DNA from: Amycolatopsis marina
GTDB taxonomy: Bacteria; Actinomycetota; Actinomycetes; Mycobacteriales; Pseudonocardiaceae
NCBI RefSeq assembly: GCF_900111885.1
Contig: NZ_FOKG01000004.1
Location: 174,164 to 238,163 of the forward strand
DNA length: 64,000 nucleotides
Reading direction: 5' to 3'
Made by a program: the position numbers and the translations under genes. Below the pieces are notes generated by a model, which worked only from the letters and a program-made list of their open reading frames with translations, was not told the DNA's origin and did no database searches. This document shows, one piece after another, positions 59,378-64,000 of the stretch. Within the stretch, counting starts at the first letter, position 1; every line of letters begins with the position of its first letter.

Positions 59378-60334
59378 ATGGCAGGCAACTCCCGACGCCA
59401 GGGCGCGATTCGCAAGCCCGGTACGAAGAAGGGGCAGGTCGTCGGCTCCGGCGGCCAGCGACGCAAGAGCCTTGAAGGCAAGGGGCCGACGCCGAAGGCC
59501 GATCAGCGGCCGGGGCACCCCAAGCAGCGCAAGGCGGCAGCCGCGGCCAAGGCCGAGAAGGCGCGGAACAAGAAGGCCGAGGGCCCGGAGATCATCGCCG
59601 GACGGAACCCCGTGGTGGAGGCGCTGCGCGCCGACGTCCCGGGGACCGCGCTGTACGTCGCGTTGAACATCGACGCCGACGATCGGGTGACCGAAGCCGT
59701 GCGTATGGCAGCCGACAAGGGCATTTCGATCCTCGAGATCCCGCGCGAGGAACTCGACCGCAAGACCGGCAAGGCGATGCACCAGGGCCTCGGCCTGCAG
59801 GTGCCACCGTTCGAGTACGCCCACCCGGACGACCTGTTGACCATGGCGCAGGACTCCGGGAACGCGCCGCTGCTGGTCGCGCTGGACGGGGTGACCGACC
59901 CGCGCAACCTGGGCGCGGTGATCCGTTCGGCGGCCGCGTTCGGCGCGCACGGTGTGCTGCTTCCCGAGCGCAGGAGCGCCGGGATGACCGCCGTTGCGTG
60001 GCGGACCAGCGCCGGAACCGCGGCGAAGCTGCCGGTGGCCGTCGCGACGAACCTCACCCGCCAGCTCAAGGCGTGGGCCGCGGAAGGACTGATGATCGTC
60101 GGTCTCGACGCGGACGGCTCGGTGGACATCGACGAACTGGACCTCGCCGCCGACCCGCTGGTGGTCGTGCTCGGCTCCGAGGGCAGGGGCCTGTCGCGGC
60201 TGGTCAGGGAGAACTGCGACGCGACGGTGTCGATCCCGATGGCAGCGGGCGTGGAGTCGTTGAACGCCTCCGTCGCGGCGAGCGTTCTGCTCGCCGAGGT
60301 GGCCCGGCGCCGGCGCATCGCGGGCCGTATCTGA
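59378..60334 (+). CDS. rlmB: 23S rRNA (guanosine-2'-O-)-methyltransferase RlmB
   Basis: This is a 318-aa SPOUT (TrmH-type) methyltransferase. A Lys-rich disordered N-terminus (about 1-70) precedes the substrate-binding domain ([15 protein letters not shown]) and the trefoil-knot catalytic domain. Motif 1 is [13 protein letters not shown] (about 183-195), motif 2 [13 protein letters not shown] (about 264-276) and motif 3 [13 protein letters not shown] (about 293-305). It uses SAM to methylate 23S rRNA. An AGGA-type ribosome site precedes the ATG; it is co-transcribed with cysS. Confidence 0.93.
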   Translation: MAGNSRRQGAIRKPGTKKGQVVGSGGQRRKSLEGKGPTPKADQRPGHPKQRKAAAAAKAEKARNKKAEGPEIIAGRNPVVEALRADVPGTALYVALNIDADDRVTEAVRMAADKGISILEIPREELDRKTGKAMHQGLGLQVPPFEYAHPDDLLTMAQDSGNAPLLVALDGVTDPRNLGAVIRSAAAFGAHGVLLPERRSAGMTAVAWRTSAGTAAKLPVAVATNLTRQLKAWAAEGLMIVGLDADGSVDIDELDLAADPLVVVLGSEGRGLSRLVRENCDATVSIPMAAGVESLNASVAASVLLAEVARRRRIAGRI

Positions 60335-60342
60335 CACCGGCT

Positions 60343-60394
60343 GTCACCATGGCCGGTCCGGGGCGGTAGGTAGCCGCGAAGTGGCCATGGTGAC
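60343..60394 (+). terminator. Inverted-repeat terminator after rlmB
   Basis: GTCACCATGGCC pairs perfectly with GGCCATGGTGAC across a 28-nt loop and is followed by TTTCCT. The repeat lies 9 bp after the rlmB stop. Confidence 0.65.
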
Positions 60395-60504
60395 TTTCCT
60401 GCGACTCCTCACTCCAACGGGCTAGGCCCTCGGCTAGGGTCACGACGTCCTCACCTCATCCAAAGGTGCGGACTATGTCGCGCTGACCAGGGGGCCCGTC
60501 CAGC

Positions 60505-61941
60505 ATGTCGTTCGTCTCGCCACTGTTCCTGTGGTACTTCATGCCGGCGGTCCTGCTCGCCGTGCTGGTGTGCCCCAGAAGCTGGCGCAACGGCATCGTC
60601 GCCCTCGGCAGTCTGATCTTCTACGCGACCGGCGCCGGAGCGTTCACGCTGCTGCTGATGGCCTGCATGGTGGTCAACTACGCGGCGGGACCGAGGCTGC
60701 AGCCCGACGAGTGGGACATGCGGCCGGACAAGCAACGCCGCTGGCTGCTCATCGGCGTGATCGCCTTCGACCTGTCCATTCTGGTGATCTGGAAGTACGC
60801 CGGGTTCGCGACCGAGCAGATCGCGTGGTTCACCCAGCAACTCGGTGGCGACTTCCCTGTCGCGCAGCTGGCGCTGCCGATCGGGATCTCGTTCTTCACC
60901 TTCCACCACATTTCATACGTGGTGGACATCTACCGCGGCGAACGGCAGCCGCTGCGGAACCCGGTTTCGTTCGCCACCTACATCGCGATGTTCCCGCAGC
61001 TGGCGGCCGGACCGATCGTGCGTTACCGGGAGATCGCCGACCAGCTGCCCCAGCAGCGCCTGCACCGCCTCGACGACATCGCGGCCGGTTTCCCCCGGTT
61101 CGCACTCGGCCTGTGCAAGAAGGCGATCATCGCCGACTCGCTCGCGCCGATGGTGGACGCGTGCTTCGCCACTCCTTCCGACGAGATGACGTTCTCGATC
61201 GCCTGGCTCGGTGCCATCGCCTACACGCTGCAGCTCTACTTCGACTTCTCCGGCTACTCGGACATGGCCATCGGCCTCGGCCGCATGCTCGGCTTCCGGC
61301 TACCGGAGAACTTCGCGCGGCCCTACTCGTCCGTCACCATCACCGAGTTCTGGCGCCGCTGGCACATGTCGCTCTCGCGCTGGTTCCGCGACTACGTGTA
61401 CATCCCGCTCGGCGGGAACCGGGGCGGGATCGGGAAGACCTACCGCAACCTCTGCATCGTGTTCGTCCTGACCGGGCTCTGGCACGGGGCGAACTGGACC
61501 TTCCTGATGTGGGGCGTCTACCACGGCGCACTGCTCATCGTCGAGCGAGCGTTCGGCTGGGACCGCAACCCGGAGCAGCCGGGCAAACTGCTCGGAAGGC
61601 GAGTACTGACCCTGGTCCTGGTGATCTTCGGCTGGGTCCTGTTCCGCTCACCCGACCTCGGTCAGGCGCTGACGATGATCGGGCACATGCTGCTCCCGGA
61701 CTTCGGCGGCCTCACCGACGTCGTGGAGTCGACCATTACCAATCAGCGGTTGATTCTCCTGCTGGCGGCGCTGGCGGTGTTCGCGCTACCGGCACACCCG
61801 GTAACCGGCCCGATGCTGGAGTCCTCGCGAACCAACTCGGCAACCGTCCTGCGCGTCGGCGTGATGACCGTGGGCCTGTTCTACGCCGCCATCCTCGTCG
61901 CCACGGGCACGTTCAGCCCGTTTCTGTACTACCAGTTCTAG
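60505..61941 (+). CDS. MBOAT-family membrane-bound O-acyltransferase (AlgI/DltB-like)
   Basis: This is a 478-aa polytopic protein with about ten hydrophobic segments. The MBOAT core has FPQLAAGPIVRYREI (about 161-175), SGYSDMAIGLGRMLGF (about 248-263), FWRRWHMSLSRWFRDYVYIPLGG (about 281-303) and the catalytic His in LTGLWHGANWTF (about 322-333). Family members transfer acyl groups to extracellular polysaccharides or teichoic acids. No AlgJ/DltD-type partner gene follows, unlike most AlgI operons, so the acceptor is unknown. The ATG lies 170 bp downstream of rlmB. Confidence 0.88.
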   Translation: MSFVSPLFLWYFMPAVLLAVLVCPRSWRNGIVALGSLIFYATGAGAFTLLLMACMVVNYAAGPRLQPDEWDMRPDKQRRWLLIGVIAFDLSILVIWKYAGFATEQIAWFTQQLGGDFPVAQLALPIGISFFTFHHISYVVDIYRGERQPLRNPVSFATYIAMFPQLAAGPIVRYREIADQLPQQRLHRLDDIAAGFPRFALGLCKKAIIADSLAPMVDACFATPSDEMTFSIAWLGAIAYTLQLYFDFSGYSDMAIGLGRMLGFRLPENFARPYSSVTITEFWRRWHMSLSRWFRDYVYIPLGGNRGGIGKTYRNLCIVFVLTGLWHGANWTFLMWGVYHGALLIVERAFGWDRNPEQPGKLLGRRVLTLVLVIFGWVLFRSPDLGQALTMIGHMLLPDFGGLTDVVESTITNQRLILLLAALAVFALPAHPVTGPMLESSRTNSATVLRVGVMTVGLFYAAILVATGTFSPFLYYQF

Positions 61942-62028
61942 GGGTGTAGCCACCGGGGAACGGGGTACTCGTCAGCGCCGTCGGTATGGCGGCAGACGGT
62001 CACGCTGGCCAGAGGACGAGGGGCACCG

Positions 62029-63813
62029 ATGACACGGACGCCGACGCGGAAAGCGACATCCCAACCGATTCCCCATGCCCCGAGGCGGGCAGGAGCGCCC
62101 GGCCAGGCGCTCCTGCGCCTGATCAGAACGACCGACCACAAACAGATCGGCATCCTGTACCTGGTGACGTCGTTCGGGTTCTTCCTGATCGGCGGCCTGA
62201 TGGCCCTGCTGATGCGCACCGAACTGGGCTACCCGGGCCTGCAGTTCCTCTCCAACGAGCAGTACAACCAGCTGTTCACCATGCACGGCACCATCATGAT
62301 GCTGCTGTACGCGACGCCGAACGTGTTCGGCTTCGCGAACTTCGTGCTGCCGCTGCAGATCGGCTCACCGGACGTCGCGTTCCCCCGTCTGAACGCCCTT
62401 TCCTACTGGCTGTACCTGTTCGGGGCCATAATCACTATCGCCGGGTTCGCCACTCCCGGTGGAGCCGCGGACTTCGGCTGGTTCGCCTACACCCCGCTTT
62501 CCACAGCGGCCTACTCTCCCGGGGTTGGCGGAGACCTGTGGGCGGTTGGTCTGATCATCACCGGACTCGGCACGATTCTCGGTGCGGTCAACATGATCAC
62601 CACGATCGTCTGCCTGCGGGCGCCCGGCATGCTGATGTGGCGAATGCCGATCTTCACCTGGAACATCCTGTTCACCAGCGTGCTGGTGCTCGCCGCGTTC
62701 CCGATCCTCACCGCCGCGCTGTTCGGCCTGCTGGCCGACCGTCACCTCGGCGCGCACGTGTTCGACCCGGCGAACGGCGGGGCGATCCTGTGGCAGCACC
62801 TGTTCTGGTTCTTCGGCCACCCCGAGGTCTACATCGTCGCCCTGCCCTATTTCGGCATCATCAGCGAGATCATTCCGGTGTTCAGCCGAAAACCACTCTT
62901 CGGCTACAAACTGATGGTCTGGGCGACGGTTGCCATCACCGGCCTCTCGCTCGCGGTGTGGGCGCATCACATGTACGCCACCGGTGCTGTGCTGCTGCCG
63001 TTCTTCGCGTTCCTGTCATTCCTGATCGCGGTGCCGACCGGGATCAAGTTCTTCAACTGGATCGGCACGATGTGGAAGGGGCAGCTGACCTTCGAGTCAC
63101 CGATGCTGTGGTCGATCGGGTTCATGGTGACGTTCCTGTTCGGCGGCCTCTCCGGGGTTCTGCTCGCGGCACCGGCAATCGACTTCCACGTGACCGACAC
63201 CTACTTCGTGGTCGCGCACTTCCACTACGTCCTGTTCGGCACCATCGTGTTCGCGACGTTCGCCGGAATCTACTTCTGGTTCCCCAAGATCACCGGCCGG
63301 ATGATGGACGAGTCGCTCGCCAAGCTGCACTTCTGGACGACGTTCATCGGCTTCCACACCACGTTTCTGGTGCAACACTGGCTCGGCGCGGAGGGCATGC
63401 CCCGGCGCTATGCGGAGTACCTGGCCGGCGACGGCTTCACCCTGCTGCACATGGTGTCCACGATCGGGTCCTACATCCTCGGCGCGTCGGTACTGCCGTT
63501 CATCTGGAACGTCGTTCGCAGCTGGCGCTTCGGTGACCCCACCGACCTGGACGACCCGTGGGGCTACGGGAACTCACTCGAGTGGGCCACCACGTCGCCG
63601 CCCCCACGGCACAACTTCTACGACCTGCCCCGCATCCGCTCCGAACGACCGGCCTTCGAACTGCACTACCCCCAGTTTGTCGAACGCTTCCGCAACGAAA
63701 GTCATCGCACACCCAGAAGTCAGCGGGAACGACCCGTGGCCCCCGAGGAACTGGGGGCCGCGCTGACCCAGCCCGAAGAACAGGGACCGAGCAGCGATCC
63801 ACGAGGGAAGTGA
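62029..63813 (+). CDS. ctaD: Cytochrome c oxidase subunit I
   Basis: This is a 594-aa heme-copper oxidase subunit with 12 hydrophobic segments. Heme and copper ligands are visible: the low-spin heme His in FTMHGTIMM (about 84-92), the Cu-B/Tyr site [10 protein letters not shown] (about 262-271), WAHHMYATG (about 311-319) and the heme pair HFHYVLFG (about 396-403). It is the catalytic subunit of the aa3 oxidase in the cytoplasmic membrane, reducing oxygen and pumping protons. A GAGGGGC ribosome site precedes the ATG. The last 60 residues are polar and variable. No other oxidase subunit gene is in the window. Confidence 0.95.
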   Translation: MTRTPTRKATSQPIPHAPRRAGAPGQALLRLIRTTDHKQIGILYLVTSFGFFLIGGLMALLMRTELGYPGLQFLSNEQYNQLFTMHGTIMMLLYATPNVFGFANFVLPLQIGSPDVAFPRLNALSYWLYLFGAIITIAGFATPGGAADFGWFAYTPLSTAAYSPGVGGDLWAVGLIITGLGTILGAVNMITTIVCLRAPGMLMWRMPIFTWNILFTSVLVLAAFPILTAALFGLLADRHLGAHVFDPANGGAILWQHLFWFFGHPEVYIVALPYFGIISEIIPVFSRKPLFGYKLMVWATVAITGLSLAVWAHHMYATGAVLLPFFAFLSFLIAVPTGIKFFNWIGTMWKGQLTFESPMLWSIGFMVTFLFGGLSGVLLAAPAIDFHVTDTYFVVAHFHYVLFGTIVFATFAGIYFWFPKITGRMMDESLAKLHFWTTFIGFHTTFLVQHWLGAEGMPRRYAEYLAGDGFTLLHMVSTIGSYILGASVLPFIWNVVRSWRFGDPTDLDDPWGYGNSLEWATTSPPPRHNFYDLPRIRSERPAFELHYPQFVERFRNESHRTPRSQRERPVAPEELGAALTQPEEQGPSSDPRGK

Positions 63814-63912
63814 CGGGAATCGCCTGACGGGGTGTCGAAGAAGCGCGAATTTGCCGCGACCGCATACAGCGAATGGCGGGACGAGGACGGGGTCCGGCAG
63901 CCGCTCCCGCGA

Positions 63913-64000
63913 TCAGGTGAGTTTCGGGTAGTCCCGCCTGCTCCAGCCGAGCATGCCCTCGATCCGGACCATGCCCGCCTGCTCCAGCAGTTGCACCGGT
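63913..64000 (-). CDS. C-terminal end of an unidentified gene running off the right edge
   Basis: On the minus strand an open frame enters from the window edge and ends at TGA with PVQLLEQAGMVRIEGML then GWSRRDYPKLT. Only 28 residues are visible; codon use fits the neighbours. It is convergent with ctaD across about 100 bp in which I see no clear structure. No function can be given. Confidence 0.5.
   Translation of the reverse strand, partial: PVQLLEQAGMVRIEGMLGWSRRDYPKLT

Noticed and set aside
57995..60337. 780-codon open frame on the minus strand opposite cysS and rlmB
   Set aside because: Both plus-strand genes have full catalytic motifs; the antisense text is compositional.

Overview
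The window is high-GC actinobacterial DNA. Several things point to the order Pseudonocardiales: a radA-lpqE-carD-ispD-ispF-cysS-rlmB block in the order known from mycobacteria, the CarD regulator, an F420-type oxidoreductase, a mycothiol-family DinB-like protein, XRE/DUF397 pairs, a DUF222/HNH protein, and many promoters whose -10 hexamer lies 6-8 nt before the start codon (leaderless transcripts). No genus can be fixed from the sequence alone, and there is no phage, plasmid, transposase, integrase or CRISPR array.

Region 1 (1-10.6 kb): a DUF222/HNH gene cut by the window edge, then an iron-box-controlled operon with the enzyme set of staphyloferrin B synthesis. It holds sbnA- and sbnB-like genes for L-2,3-diaminopropionate, three NIS synthetases and an sbnH-like PLP decarboxylase. 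A separately iron-boxed ferric-siderophore binding lipoprotein follows. Citrate synthase (SbnG), the exporter and permease genes are absent from the window.

Region 2 (10.6-31.4 kb): an accessory and regulatory patchwork. A 539-aa orphan with a HEPN-type RNxxxH motif is inserted between an acetyltransferase gene and a membrane hydrolase gene, flanked by degenerate copies of the junction. Next come VanZ-RDD, a divergent SRPBCC/TetR pair sharing a perfect 30-bp palindrome, SOS-boxed dnaE2, an aldo-keto reductase/TetR pair with twin operators, a frameshifted XRE regulator with a tandem-repeat DUF397 protein, an ArsR/SRPBCC pair, and a MoaD-like protein with an Asp-box propeller opposite HxlR. The region ends with a decayed zone holding an MBL-fold pseudogene and duplicated TIGR03086 gene fragments with covarying operator-like dyads.

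Region 3 (31.4-42.5 kb): a ten-gene, mostly overlapping operon divergent from an IclR regulator. It encodes an OpuA-type ABC importer, a formaldehyde-activating-enzyme (Fae) homologue, a mandelate-racemase-type enolase, two aldehyde dehydrogenases, a 3-hydroxyisobutyrate-dehydrogenase-like reductase and an iron alcohol dehydrogenase. This reads as an uncharacterised catabolic pathway for an imported, probably quaternary-amine-like compound, and is the best candidate here for an undescribed system.

Region 4 (42.5-64 kb): mostly chromosomal backbone. It holds tRNA-Thr(TGT), thrE, otsA, an OtsB-GH15 trehalase fusion, a 1199-aa secreted multidomain protein with a DUF1080 domain, radA, lpqE, carD, an ispD gene that has lost its CTP-loop and catalytic signatures, ispF, an F420/PPOX gene, a HAD hydrolase, cysS, rlmB, an MBOAT acyltransferase and ctaD. 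A gene fragment on the minus strand runs off the right edge.
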